Assembly (NCBI GenBank): GCA_033977485.1
Contig: CM066988.1
Location: 51,335,649 to 51,399,648 of the forward strand
DNA: 64,000 nucleotides
Source of the DNA: Hydrangea macrophylla
Lineage: Eukaryota > Streptophyta > Magnoliopsida > Cornales > Hydrangeaceae
Direction: 5' to 3'
In this document: positions 25,170 to 36,398 of the stretch, piece after piece
Layout: each line of letters starts with the position of its first letter
Position numbering within the stretch: position 1 is the stretch's first letter
The notes under the pieces: model-generated
What the model was told of the DNA's origin: nothing
The model's input: only the letters and a program-made list of their open reading frames with translations
Database searches by the model: none
Made by a program: the position numbers and the translations under genes

Positions 25170-25445
25170 GTATAACCCCCTATAACAATAGCATGATTCC
25201 ACTCATATCACATCATAACTTTTTATTACCCTTTGAACCTATTTCTTGGGATCTCCAGTCTGTAGGTTCGGTTACCATCACAAGTGACTCGACTTTCTAT
25301 GGGCTTTAGTCCCATCCCTTTCTAGGTTTTTCAAACCTTCTTTCGAGCTAGTCCTTTCGTCAAAGGATCAGCTATATTATCCTCAGACTTTCACATTATC
25401 CACTCTTATAGCTATAGTAGAGATAAACTCTCTAATAGCGTTGTG
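25170..25445 (-). pseudogene. Copia RNase H C-terminus, truncated
   Basis: The minus strand encodes KHNAIREFISTIAIRVDNVK and, after a one-base frame change, SEDNIADPLTKGLARKKV and KGMGLKPIES. The frame ends at a stop near 25233. This is the C-terminal RNase H block of copia elements. Everything upstream is missing: at about 25445 it joins the hAT transposase. It belongs with the polypurine tract and LTR to its left. Confidence 0.75.
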
Positions 25446-26580
25446 CTTGCTATTACCATTACAACGGTTCTATACTCTTGCAATAGCTGCGGTACTATTG
25501 CAAAGGCTCTCTCAAACTTCACCTCACTATCTAACATTAAATATGTAGAGTTCCACCTAGTGGGAACATCAAGGCATAACAGTTTCTTACTCTCAATCTT
25601 CTCAAACTCAACGCACTCTTTGAATCTTCTTAATCTAGCTAGTGATTGCCTAACAAATCTCACAGCCGCAAAAACTCGAGCAACAGACTCACCTACTTCT
25701 TTGACACCATCAACAACCACAAGGTTTATAATGTGTGCTGTGCACCTCACATGAAGATGCTTACCACCTAACACATTTGTACCTCAAGTGTCAAACCTCT
25801 TCTTCAGGTATGCAATTGCCACATCATTAATTAAAACTAGCATTATCGACAGAAATGGCCAACACTTTATCAATTGCAATTCCAATGTCCTCTCCTCTAT
25901 GACTTTTAATTGGACAAAAATTCAGAATTTTTTTTTACAATGTCCAATTATTATCAATATAGTGTGCTGTGAGAACCATATAGTTGATTCTTTGTAAAGA
26001 TGACCACGTATCTGTGGTAAGACAAACCCTCCTATTCGATTCCTTCAACAAGATTTTCAATTTTGACCTCTCTTGCAAATAGAGATCATAACAATCTCTG
26101 TTAATAGTTCTTCGTGATGGAAGGCGGAATTTAGGTGGTAATGAAATTGAGACAAAGTTTTGAAACCCGGGATGCTCAACAAAACTAAATGGGAGCTCAT
26201 CAGTAATTAACATCTCACTGAGTGCCTTTCTAGAAGCCTCACACTCAAATCTCCACACGCTCAATGTACTACCCCCTGATTGAAACCCAGTAAGTTTTGT
26301 TTGGCTAAGGTCGTGGTTGTATGGGTTTGCCTTACAACCAACCAAGTGATTTTTCAACGAACCACTCCCACATGTTTTTGGATCAGCCACATACTGGTTT
26401 CCCACAATAGTTACAATTTGCTTTCTTCTCACTTTTCTCATCAGTGTATTTAGTAAAATGACTCCAAACAATAGATTTTGGTGATGTGGGGCAGTTTTGT
26501 TGCTCACATAAAAAATAAAAGTTGTTAAGGTTCACTATGAGTTTCTTGAACTTCAAATTTGAAGATTGTAGTTTACTCAC
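25446..26580 (-). pseudogene. hAT transposase remnant with BED-type zinc finger
   Basis: The N-terminal part has SIVWSHFTKYTDEK then CNYCGK. In the next frame it continues with DPKTCGSGSLKNHLVGC, giving the Cys2...His-Cys pattern of a BED finger. The catalytic region follows: VCLTTDTWSS with the first acidic residue, then (after stops near 25850-25935) SVDNAS, then RCTAHIINLVVVDG and TRWNSTYLMLD. The C-terminal hATC dimerisation domain is absent because a truncated copia end replaces it at about 25445. The protein would cut and paste hAT DNA; this copy has at least two frame breaks and cannot. Related subterminal sequence lies just outside it at 26905-27045. Confidence 0.85.
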
Positions 26581-27045
26581 GCATAGAAAGAGAGAGATGA
26601 AGAGAAAAAGAGATTTCTCTTTTAAAAGAGGGTGCCCAAATCATTGGAAATTTAGAACATTATATTTTCCAAAGTTTAAAGGTGAGGTAATGAAGATTAT
26701 ATCCCTTATGAATTAATTGATCATAATTGTGCAATATATATGTATCTTTGTGAATTTCAATTGCATCATCAACTTTCCTAGTCAAATGATTTGGTTTGCA
26801 TGTTCCATAACAGATTTTCCAAAAAGGATGAAAATCACTACACAATCAACAAGATTATATTCCTTTATCATAAAATATATTCAAGAATAAATACATACAT
26901 ATAAAAGTTAGTATACAAACTCTTTATCAAGTCTATTAATGAGCTTTTTGACGAGCCTTAATTAAACGTGTTCACAAGCTCTTTCGAGCTGAACCAAGCT
27001 GAGCCGCGAGCCCTTATTGAGTAGCTCAGCTAGTCTACACCACTA
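26581..27045. mobile_element. 5' flank and terminal region of the hAT element
   Basis: This is upstream of the transposase start. At 26905-27045 it repeats the right subterminal region of the element at 17673-18552 (CTCTTTATCAA, CTATTAATGAGCTTTTT, GTGTTCAC, GAGCC motifs). It ends in a degenerate terminus, AGCTAGTCTACACCACTA, near 27027-27044. The left end of the element was not found. Confidence 0.55.
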
Positions 27046-27065
27046 GTTGGGACTAAATAGACCAT

Positions 27066-27145
27066 CTTTTTTGTTAAATACACCACCGTGTAGTGTTAAA
27101 AGATGAAAATTTTGTTAGTGAAGGTGGTGTATTTAGCAAAAAAAA
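27066..27145. mobile_element. Small foldback repeat
   Basis: TTTTGTTAAATACACCACC on the left pairs with GGTGGTGTATTTAGCAAAA on the right around a loop of about 36 bases. It is a short hairpin repeat, possibly a MITE remnant; no target duplication was found. Confidence 0.45.
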
Positions 27146-27464
27146 TGTGGTGCATTTAGCCTACACTTATTAGAGTATGGTAATTTGTTCATTTTATTCC
27201 TATTTGGGAAGAATAATGCAATGCTTCCCAAATTTAAATTCCAAATTTGATTTTCTAATGGTTTTAACATTTATATCACACCCGTGACGGTACCAGTTTG
27301 TACCACATGTTAGTGCATGTGATACAACTGACAAAGCATTTACAAACCAAATTTGAAAAGAAAAAAAATTAAAAAAAATTTGGGTATCACAGTTATAGGA
27401 ATGATGTGGTACCCAACCCAATGACACTCTTTTATTCAAACATATGACCCCCTATTTTCAGGGG

Positions 27465-27606
27465 AGTAATGATTGGTGCACATAAAATGTGCACATGAAG
27501 TGTGCACACAAAGATCTAGGCTATTAATTCTGGTGGGTCCTATGTATGTAGGCTGGGCCCCACCAAAATGAATGACCTAGATTTTTATGTGTACATAGCA
27601 TTACCC
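27465..27606. mobile_element. MITE of 142 bp with 10-bp flanking repeat
   Basis: The terminal parts are inverted (AGTAATGATTGGTGCACATA left against TATGTGTACATAGCATTACCC-like sequence right), with TCTAGG/CCTAGA and GGTGGG/CCCACC inside. It is flanked by perfect TTTTCAGGGG at 27455-27464 and 27607-27616. A 9-10-bp duplication suggests a Mutator-type MITE. Confidence 0.75.
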
Positions 27607-27704
27607 TTTTCAGGGGAATTTCTTCCCATATCAGCCCAAACTCTATCCACATAAGCCTACAATCTCTCCTCTATTAGAGAGGTTACAAAATCCCATGTGG
27701 TATC

Positions 27705-29205
27705 TGTTGGGTTTGTGCCCTCAAACCATTACTTTATGTCTAAGACATTGACATTTTAATATATGGATATCAACTTTACATTTCATTATGTATGTTTCTT
27801 TCATGAGATGATTGTTAATCCTTAAGTGTCATAGTAGGTAATTCGTGTGTGTATAAGATACATACAAGTGAGATACGAATTACTATTCTTTGATACTTAG
27901 AACTTGTCACAGTGGATGATGAGACTGGATATCTCATCAGATTTACATTGTAGCATGATTGACTACCATTGGATGGAGTGATGAATCTCAATCACTAGAG
28001 TGTAACTCTTAGTTAATATGCTAGTGCTTATAGTGCATTGACGGACCTGAGTTTTCTTATTGACACTCAAGACTGTCAAACAGTCAATAGGAACTCATAA
28101 CTTGTACAAAGTACGTGTTCTCAATCTTGAGACGATTATGAACACAGACTGTGGACATGACAGCTTTGACTTACCAATCAGTGAGGTCTACAGAAGATCA
28201 ACACCTGGGTATCTTGGGCATGTCATGTTCATAGGGTTGTGAACATATATTGTCAAGATACAATCTACCCTCTGTTTCAGAGTAAGCATTCCCTTGAGAA
28301 TGTCACCAAGTCGATTACTGAGTACTTCGGTCTTGTTGATAAGAGTTATCAACATGTTTGGTAATCATGAGAGGTGAATGGGACTTAAGGAATACAAGAA
28401 GTAATCATGATTCAAGTTGACAGTAATAGTTATCCGACTACCTGAATATGATTACGAATGCTGAAGGTAGAGGAACATTAGTACAACATACAAGTCTAGT
28501 TATCGCTTCGGATATGTTCTTTTGCGTTGGAGTTCAGTTATCGTTTTTTAGTGGAGTAAACGTTAACTGATCAGTCGATTAATTTGCTGATCAAAGAGTT
28601 TGGTCATGGGAATTAATCAACTGATCTGAGCCAACAATAAAGAGCCTAGGAGGTCCCACTCTTTGCTCCGCCAGGATACTTAGAAAGACACTTGAGGAAG
28701 CTGTCAAGATAGGTTCGATCGATTAAAGCTAGTTCGATTGATCGAAGTCATGGCAGGTTCGATCGATCGAGAATGGTTCGATCGATCAAATGTTCGATCG
28801 ATCAAAGTCCTTCGATCGATTGAAGGTTAGGTCGGTTCTGGGAATCTATAAATAGGGCAGCTGCGTTCTGGAAAAGTGGTTCGTCATTTTCAGAACGTCA
28901 GAAGCTGTAGAAACTATTTTTAGAGCCCCAAAACCTTATTCTTCCTCTCTATTAGAGATCTCACCATCTCTAGTCTCTCCGGGAAGCATCCGCAGGAGAC
29001 ATAAGGGTGAAGACCATCTAGTGAAGGCTGTTGGAAGTTGAAGATTTCAGAATTGGGTTCAAGACACTAAGGTATAACTCTTGTCCCCTCTTGTACGCAT
29101 CTATGGAATTAGCGAGTAGTAGATCCTGGGCTACCATTAAGTTTTTATAACTTGACTTTTCCGTTGCGCGTTTAAACTTTTAATTTTAAACCGGTTTTTC
29201 CAACA
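27705..29205 (+). repeat. 5' LTR of complete copia element, 1501 bp
   Basis: Begins TGTTGGGTTTGTGCC and ends CCGGTTTTTCCAACA. It is preceded by target duplication GTATC (27700-27704), matched at 36399-36403. The 3' LTR is about 97% identical (about 45 differences by eye). A TATA box (TATAAATA, 28847-28854) marks the U3/R area. Six copies of a 14-bp GATC palindrome lie at 28714-28824, just upstream of the TATA box. A 60-codon open frame (28060-28242) recurs in the other LTR but matches no known protein. Confidence 0.95.
28714..28824 (+). promoter_or_regulatory. U3 array of six TTCGATCGATCGAA-type palindromes
   Basis: Copies begin at 28714, 28733, 28758, 28777, 28793 and 28811, spaced 16-25 bp. 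The array ends 22 bp before the TATA box. Most differences from the perfect palindrome are CG to TG or CA. Position suggests an enhancer-like element or a methylation target; no binding protein is identified. Confidence 0.85.
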
Positions 29206-29207
29206 AT

Positions 29208-29220
29208 TGGTATCAGAGCC
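29208..29220 (+). promoter_or_regulatory. Primer binding site, initiator tRNA-Met type
   Basis: TGGTATCAGAGCC lies two bases after the 5' LTR. It is the standard plant copia site complementary to the 3' end of initiator tRNA-Met. Confidence 0.95.
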
Positions 29221-30913
29221 ATGCTCGTTTGGATCTATAGATGTGTTTTTGGAACACTATTTTGATTTGCATGTTGATTTTAGAACTATTTTCGAAACTA
29301 CATCATCACAGATCTGTTTCTGCGGTGTTTTCGTAGCAGAATACAAATCTGTGATTGCATTGGATGCATGTTGTATTCGATCGATCGAAGTAGCCTCGAT
29401 CGATCGAAGATCCTCTGTTCTCAAGCGATCGAACATTCTCGATCGATCGAACTTTGGATTTGTTCGATCGATCGAATAGAGTTCGATCGATCGAGACAGA
29501 CTATTTGTCAGGTTCTCTGTTTCACCGTCTTAAAGAGTTTTTGAAATTAAATACTTTAATTTTAAAATATTCTATAAAATTTTCAAATCATTATGTGAAA
29601 TAGAATGTTCAAGCGATTGAACAGTGTTCAATCGATCGAAGGTTCGAGCGATCGAACAGTCTTCGATCGATCGAACTGTGACAGAGAAGTAAGATGTTGT
29701 TTGAAGTTCTAATTCAGTATGTAAAGAGTTTATGTATTGTGTGAATCAATTAAGTGTTCCAATATTTACATATATTTGTTATGTATGTATGGATGCGTGT
29801 ACGACTAACCCTTTTGCAGCTAGATTAGTCGCTATCTCCCATGGTACTAAGTCATTTGAATATTTTGTATTTAAATTGTTTGAGATTGGTGCATGTTGTA
29901 ATTTAAGTTTGGTTTGGTTTTAAGGCATGTGTAAAGGGCGTTGCGACTTCAATCCTACGAAAAGGAAAGTCGCACCGGTTTCCCTAGCCTTTTATTTTGT
30001 TGTTGCTATTTCTATTTCTAGATAAATTGTAAGCTTCGTAAGAAGCATAGGATAAATGTAATAGAATTAGAAAATCCATGAAGATGGAGCAAGGAGCCGT
30101 TGTCCATGAAGATGGTGCTGGAGGCGATCAAACCAAAAGGAGGTTCTATGGAGATAGAGCCATGGGAGATAGAGGCATCATTTAGATGTCTTTATTTTCA
30201 ATTTTAGTTTTTTGTTTTATGTGCTTGGTTTGTGATTGGCATTTAATTATATTGTTACTACTTGCATGCACGTAAAACAAGTTTTCTAAAATAAAATTCA
30301 AAAACCATTTCAACGCATTAGTAAACATTGGATGTTTATGGGTAATGTGTGGAAATATTTTTCAAAAGCAAAATCCTTATTTACTAAATCTAGTGGGAGA
30401 GGGTCTTATTAATAAACACCCACGATCTTCCATTAACGGTTCACTGTAAGATGAGTAGTGCATTCTGTGTCACCTCACCAGGGGTGATCATTCCATGCGG
30501 AGGGTGCATTATTCATTGGTTACTAGATGTGAACTTCCTTTGATAGGATCAATCAGACGTGTTAAAGGGTGACCACCATACGGAGGCGCTACTTGAGATG
30601 GTTGTGATTGGATCTTAGTTAATGGTATATACTAGCTAAACTATGGATAAGGGATCCCACACGGGGTATTATTCAGAAATTTAGAGATCAAAAAGGTTCG
30701 GGAGTCATAACTTGTTTTGCAAGAGTTGCATAGCGGAAAAGTCATGATTAATCGAAAGATCGAACATTGACCACCACACGGAGGCTTTATTCTTTCGTTC
30801 CGATATTCCGGAGACTTTGTTTTAAAATAAGAGTTTTCAAGGATTCTTTTATTTCAAACTGTTAAATTCTGATATCCATATTTATTTTGTTTGTTTGATT
30901 TTCAGCAATAATA
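29221..30913 (+). other. Long untranslated leader of the copia element
   Basis: About 1.7 kb separates the primer site from the gag start. There is no conserved coding frame. The first part carries ten GATC palindrome copies (29376-29675). The rest contains repeated 'gaagatgg' text near 30078-30120 and phrases such as CACACGGAGG and CATACGGAGG recurring at 30480-30790. Packaging or dimerisation signals would be expected here. Confidence 0.7.
29376..29675 (+). repeat. Leader array of ten GATC palindromes
   Basis: Copies of TTCGATCGATCGAA or close variants start at 29376, 29395, 29423 (short), 29438, 29463, 29482, 29608, 29627, 29643 and 29662. They form two clusters, 29376-29495 and 29608-29675. 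Four copies are perfect. Variants include an internal AGCGATCG form. In RNA each copy could pair with itself or with any other. Confidence 0.85.
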
Positions 30914-31776
30914 ATGTCTGGATCTGCATTTAGTCCACTTGCCACCATACTCACTCAAAACAAGTTAACTGGAAATAACTACACTGAATGGAAACGAAAC
31001 CTTGACATCGTATTAACTGCGGAAGATCACATATATGTCCTCACCACTCCATGCCCTGAAGAACCCGCGGCAAATGCTTCGGCAGCTGCCAGACGCGAGT
31101 TTGATAAATGGAAGAAGTCGAATGGAATGGCTCGTTGCTATATTCTGGCCTCAATGGCTGGTGTGTTGCAACACCAATTCCAATCAAATGATTCTGCCAG
31201 TGACATTATCACATCCCTGAAAAGATGTTTGGGAAGCATGGCAGGCCTGCCAGACAGGTAGCCATGCAAAAGATAATGAGTGCAAAGATGTCAGAAGGGA
31301 CTCCAGTCAAAGAACATGTTTTAAAAATGATTGGTTATTTAAATCAGCTGGAGACCCTAGGTGCCAACATCGATGCACAGACCCAAGTTGATATGATCCT
31401 CAACACGCTGTCACCGTCATTCGCTCAATTTAAACTAAACTATAATATGAATAAAATGGATTTTTCAATGAGCGAATTAATGAGTTCTTTACTGGCAGCG
31501 GAAGGGGTGATCAAACCTGGGGTCAACGTTCTGAACGTTGAGAAAAGCGCTTCCTCTTCCCGATCTACACCGAAAGGAAAGAAATGGAAGAAGAAGGCTG
31601 GTACTGGTGGTTCAAGTGTTGGACCAGTCCCTAAGATTGCAAAATCTAAGGGAAAAGGTAAGGGCAAAGGAAAGGTGGGTGGCCAAGGCAAAGGAAAGTG
31701 TTTCCAATGCGACGATAAGGGCCACAGGAAGAGGAACTGTCCAGAATTCTTAGCTACAAGAGTTCAAGGTATGATT
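30914..31776 (+). pseudogene. Copia gag, one frameshift
   Basis: Gag starts at the ATG at 30914: MSGSAFSPLA, then LTGNNYTEWKRNLDIVL and ARCYILASMAGVLQHQ, typical of copia capsid. Near 31222 the frame breaks (one base lost before MFGKHGRPARQVAMQ) and continues in another frame through LNYNMNKMDFSMSEL and a Lys/Gly-rich segment. A CX2CX4HX4C zinc knuckle follows (CFQCDDKGHRKRNC, 31699-31740). It ends at TAA 31777-31779, in frame with the pol that follows. Gag would form the particle and bind element RNA. Confidence 0.9.
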
Positions 31777-31779
31777 TAA

Positions 31780-34046
31780 TCACATGTGATTGAAGTAAGT
31801 TTTATAACGGATACTTCAAACACTTGGTGCATTGATTCTGGTGCGACTAACCATATCTGTAATTCATTGCAGGGGTTCAGATCAACCAGGAGGTGCAGTG
31901 ATGGGGAAATCATACTTACTCTAGGTTCTAGCGCAACCGTTTCTGCGGTTGCTATAGGAGTCGTAGTTTTAGAATTTTTGGACAATAAAGTTTTGATTTT
32001 ATCAGATGTACTTTACGTCCCTTCAATGAGACGTAATTTAATTTCAGTTTCTAATTTATCGAATAATGGTTATTCTTTTCATTTTGGAACTGAAGTTGTG
32101 ATTAAAAGAAATAGTTCTTTTATATGTTCTGGTGTTAAATCAAATGGTTTGTATGTGATTACTCCCAATATTTCTAAAGATTCTTGCATGGAACTTAATA
32201 ACTCAATGGTAACTGTACCATCTAAAAGAAAGAGACCTTCCACTAATCCAACAAGACTCTGGCATATGAGGCTTGGCCATATCAATCTAAATAGGATTGG
32301 CAGACTAGTCAAAGAAGGGGTCTTAGGCGATTTGGTTCTCGAACCAATGAAAGTCTGCGAGTCTTGTTTAGAGGGTAAGATGACCAAAAGGCCCTTTCAT
32401 GCAAAGGGCAATAGAACCAATACATTATTGGAATTAGTTCATACTGATGTGTGTGGACCAATAAATATTAGAGCAAGGGGTGGTTATGAGTATTTCATAA
32501 CATTTACTGATGACCACTCTAGGTATGGATATGTGTACCTAATGCAGCACAAGTCTAAAGCCTTTGAAAAGTTCAAAGAGTTTAGGGCTGAAGTGGAGAA
32601 GCAATTGGGCACACGTATCAAGGCCATTCGATCTGATCGAGGTGGCGAGTACCTCTCTAATGAGTTTATTGATCACCTCATACAGAATGAGATTCTGTCA
32701 CAGTTGATTGCACTTGGTACGCCTCAGCAGAACGGTGTAGCGGAGAGAAGGAATCAGACTCTTTTAGACATGACTAGGTCGATGATGAGTTATTCTGAGT
32801 TGCCATTATTCCTTTGGGGTTATGCTTTGGAAACCGCTGCTTACATACTAAATCTAGTACCAAGTAAATCTGTTCCAAGGACACCACGAGAGATGTGGAT
32901 TGGACGTAAGCCTTCTTTGCAACATCTACGAATATGGGGGTGTCCGGCACATGTGCTGAAAGGAATGATGAGCAAATTGGATTCTAGATCAGAAGTATGT
33001 TATTTTGTGGGGTATCCAAAGGGTACTTATGGATGGTATTTTTATGATCCAAGGGAACAGAAAGTGTTTGTTAGTACAAATGCTGTTTTCTTAGAGGATG
33101 ATTATATCATGAACCATAAACCTAAGGGAAGGATAGATCTTAGAGAGATAGAAAGAGAGCCCTCAGTCCAACCTGCAGTTAATAATGATGTAAATCAAGA
33201 AAACACCACTTCTTCACCCATTTCCACACCGGTACCTCGTCGTAGTGGGAGGATTATCAGCCAGCCTGATAGATACATGTTCTTAGGGGAAGTTTTTGAA
33301 GCTGTCTCCATAGAATCTGAGTCTGATCCTGCCACATACGAAGAGGCAATGGCTGATGTTGATTCAGTTCATTGGGTTAAAGCTATGAAGGCTGAATTGG
33401 AATCTATGGATTCTCATCAGGTCTGGGATCTTGTAGAGACTCTAGCCAACATTAAACCCATTGGCTGTAAGTGGGTCTACAAGAGGAAAAGAGGATCTGA
33501 TGGAAAGGTTGAGACCTTTAAGGCTAGACTTGTAGCAAAAGGTTATACTCAGAAGGAGGGCATTGACTATGAGGAAACCTTCTTGCCGGTGGCCATGCTC
33601 AAGTCCATCAGGATACTCTTATCCATTGCTGCATGCCTGGATTATGAGATCTGGCAGATGGACGTCAAGACTGCATTCTTGAATGGCAATCTTGAGGAGG
33701 ACATCTCTATGCAACAACCAGAAGGGTTCATAGCTGGTCGGAAAGGTAACTTGGTATGCAAGTTGCAAAAGTCCATTTATGGGCTTAAGCAGGCATCTAG
33801 GAGTTGGAACATTCGATTTGACCAAGCGGTCAAGTCGTTTGGTTTCATACAGAATCTGGATGAATCTTGTGTATACAAGAAGTGTGAAGGGAAAGTAGTG
33901 ACTTTTCTTGTGCTTTATGTTGACGACATTCTACTCATTGGAAATGATGTAGCGGCATTGTCAATAGTCAAGGTTTGGCTAGCTAGTACTTTCGATATGA
34001 AGGATCCAGGAGAGGCGAACTCTTTCGGGATAGCAAGCGAAAGATA
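31780..34046 (+). pseudogene. Copia protease, integrase and reverse transcriptase
   Basis: In the same frame as the gag zinc knuckle, separated by one TAA. Counting from codon 31786 (GTG, not a true start): protease DSGAT at 17-21; integrase zinc site H160, H165, C191, C194; integrase core D221, D284, E320, with the canonical 35 residues between the last two. The RT core has D626 (QMDVKTAFL) and YVDD at 711-714. The frame fails near 34010-34045: the conserved ILGIK block is lost and translation stops, while RNase H resumes in another frame. Domain order (protease, integrase, RT) is the copia order. The enzymes would copy and insert the element; this copy is inactive without repair in trans. 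Confidence 0.93.
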
Positions 34047-34883
34047 ATGGAATTATCTCAAGCTGGTTATATCGATAAGGTGCTAACTAGGTTTTTGATG
34101 GATAATTCGAGGAAAGGTTTGTTACCTTTCAGGAATGGTTTAGCGTTCTCCAAAGACCAGTGTCCAAAGACACAGGAGGAGAGGAATCGCATGACAGGAA
34201 TTCCCTATGCTTCGGCAGTGGAAAGTCTCATGTATGCGATGTTATGCACTAGACCAGATATCTGTATTGCTGTTGGCATGGTTAGCAGGTATCAGTCGAA
34301 TCCAGGCCCAGAACACTGGACAGCCGTTAAGCACATTCTTAAGTACTTGAGAAGGACTAAAGATTACATGCTTATGTACGGTGGTAGTGAGTTAATTCTA
34401 GTAGGATACACTGACTCGGATTTTATGTCAGATAAAGATTCGAGGAAGTCGACGTCTGGTTATCTCTTTACCTTGGGAGGTGGTGCTGCTAGTTGGAGGA
34501 GCATTAAGCAGAAATGCATTACAGACTCAACTACAGAAGCTGGGTATGTGGCTGCTTGTGAAGCCGCAAAGGAAGCTGTTTGGCTCAAGAAGTTCCTTAT
34601 GGAACTCGAGGTGGTACCAGCGTCATTGTCGCCTATTATGCTATATTGTGATAATAGTGGGGCAGTGGCTCAGTCCAAGGAGCCAAGGAACCACGAAAAG
34701 GGAAAGCATGTAGAGCGGAAATATCATCTAATCCGAGATATTGTTCAACGTGGAGATGTGACTGTCACCAAGATTGCCACAACTGACAATCTTGCGGATC
34801 CGTTTACAAAGGCCTTGCCACAGAAGGTCTTTCATCATCATCTAGATAGTCTAGGTCTCAGATGTAATCCTGTATGGTTGTGA
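34047..34883 (+). pseudogene. Copia RNase H, frame-shifted from RT
   Basis: Begins in a new frame (homology starts slightly upstream at FRDSKRK). It shows the RT connection, then RNase H with acidic residues D123 (GYTDSDF), E164 (STTEAGY) and D202 (YCDNSGAVA). The usual second glutamate of the EAEY motif is glycine here (residue 166). It ends with KGKHVERKYHLIRD, DPFTKALP and a stop at 34881-34883. A purine stretch AAGTGAGAG (34888-34896) then leads into the 3' LTR. Confidence 0.9.
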
Positions 34884-34887
34884 GTGC

Positions 34888-34896
34888 AAGTGAGAG
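34888..34896 (+). promoter_or_regulatory. Polypurine tract of the complete copia element
   Basis: AAGTGAGAG lies two bases before the 3' LTR start at 34899, the usual site of plus-strand priming. The plant copia consensus is closer to AAGTGGGAGA. Confidence 0.75.
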
Positions 34897-34898
34897 TT

Positions 34899-36398
34899 TG
34901 TTGGGTTTGTGCCCTCAAACCATTACTTTATGTATGAGACATTGACATTTTAATATATGGATATCAGCTTTATATTTCATTATGTATGTTTCTTTCATGA
35001 GATGATTGTTACTCCTTAAGTGTCATAGTAGGTAATTCGTGTATGTATGAGATACATACAAGTGAGATACGAATTACTATTCTTTGATACTTAGAACTTG
35101 TCACAGTGGATGATGAGACTGGATATCTCATTAGATTTACACTGTACCATGATTGACTACCATTGGATGGAGTGATGAATCTCAATCACTGAGTGTAACT
35201 CTTAGTTAATATGCTAGTGCTTATAGTGCATTGACGGACCTGAGTTTTCTTATTGACACTCAAGACTGTCAAACAGTCAATAGGAACTCATAACTTGTAC
35301 AAGGTACGTGTTCTCAATCTTGAGACGATTATGAACACAGACTGTGGACATGACAGCTTTGACTTACCAATCAGTGAGGTCTACAGAAGATCAACACCTG
35401 GGTATCTTGGGCATGTCATGTTCATAGGGTTGTGAACATATATTGTCAAGATACAATCTACCCTCTGTTTCAGAGTAAGCACTCCCTTGAGAATGTCACC
35501 AAGTCGATTACTGAGTACTGCAGTGTTGATGATAAGAGTTATCAACATGTTTGGTAATCATGAGAGGTGAATGGGACTCAAGGAATACAAGAAGTAATCA
35601 TGATTCAAGTTGACAGTAATAGTTATCCGACTACCTGAATATGATTACGAATGCTGAAGGTAGAGGGATATTAGTACAACATACAAGTCTAGTCATCGCT
35701 TCGGATATGTTCTTTTGCGTTGGAGTTCAGTTATCGTTTTATAGTGGAGTAAACATTAACTGATCAGTCGATTAATTTGCCGATCAAAAAGTTTGGTCAT
35801 GGGAATTAATCAACTGATCTGAGCCAACAATAAAGAGCCTAGGAGGTCCCACTCTTAGCTCCGCCAGGATACTTGGAAAGACACTTGAGGAAGCTGTCAA
35901 GACAGGTTCGATCGATTGAAGCTAGTTCGATCGATCGAAGTCATGGCAGGTTCGATCGATCAAGAATGGTTCGATCGATCGAATGTTCGATCGATCGGAG
36001 TCCTTCGATCGATTGAAGGTTAGGTCGGTTCTGGGAATCTATAAATAGGGCAGCTGCGTTCTGGAAAAGTGCTTCGTCGTTTTCAAAACGTCAGAAGCTG
36101 CAGAAACTGTTTTTAGAGCCCCAAAACCTTCTTCTTCCTCTCTATTAGAGATCCCACCATCTCTAGTCTCTCCGGGAAGCATCCGTAGGAGATATAAGGG
36201 TGAAGACCATCTAGTGAAGGCTGTTGGAAGTTGAAGATTTCAGAATTGGGTTCAAGACACTAAGGTATAACTCTTGTCCCCTCTTGTACGCATCTATGGA
36301 ATTAACGAGTAGTAGATCCTGGGCTACCATTAAGTTTTTATAACTTGACTTTTCCGCTGCGCGTTTAAACTTTTAATTTTAAACCGGTTTTTCCAACA
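34899..36398 (+). repeat. 3' LTR of complete copia element, 1500 bp
   Basis: Same ends as the 5' LTR, followed by target duplication GTATC at 36399-36403. It carries six palindromes (starts 35907, 35926, 35951, 35970, 35986, 36004) and a TATA box at 36040-36047. Two of its palindromes are perfect (35926, 35970), whereas none in the 5' LTR is. Confidence 0.95.

Noticed and set aside
28714..29675. CRISPR-like look of regularly repeated palindromes
   Set aside because: Spacers are only 2-11 bp in the U3 array and irregular in the leader, and the context is a plant LTR retrotransposon; no cas genes.
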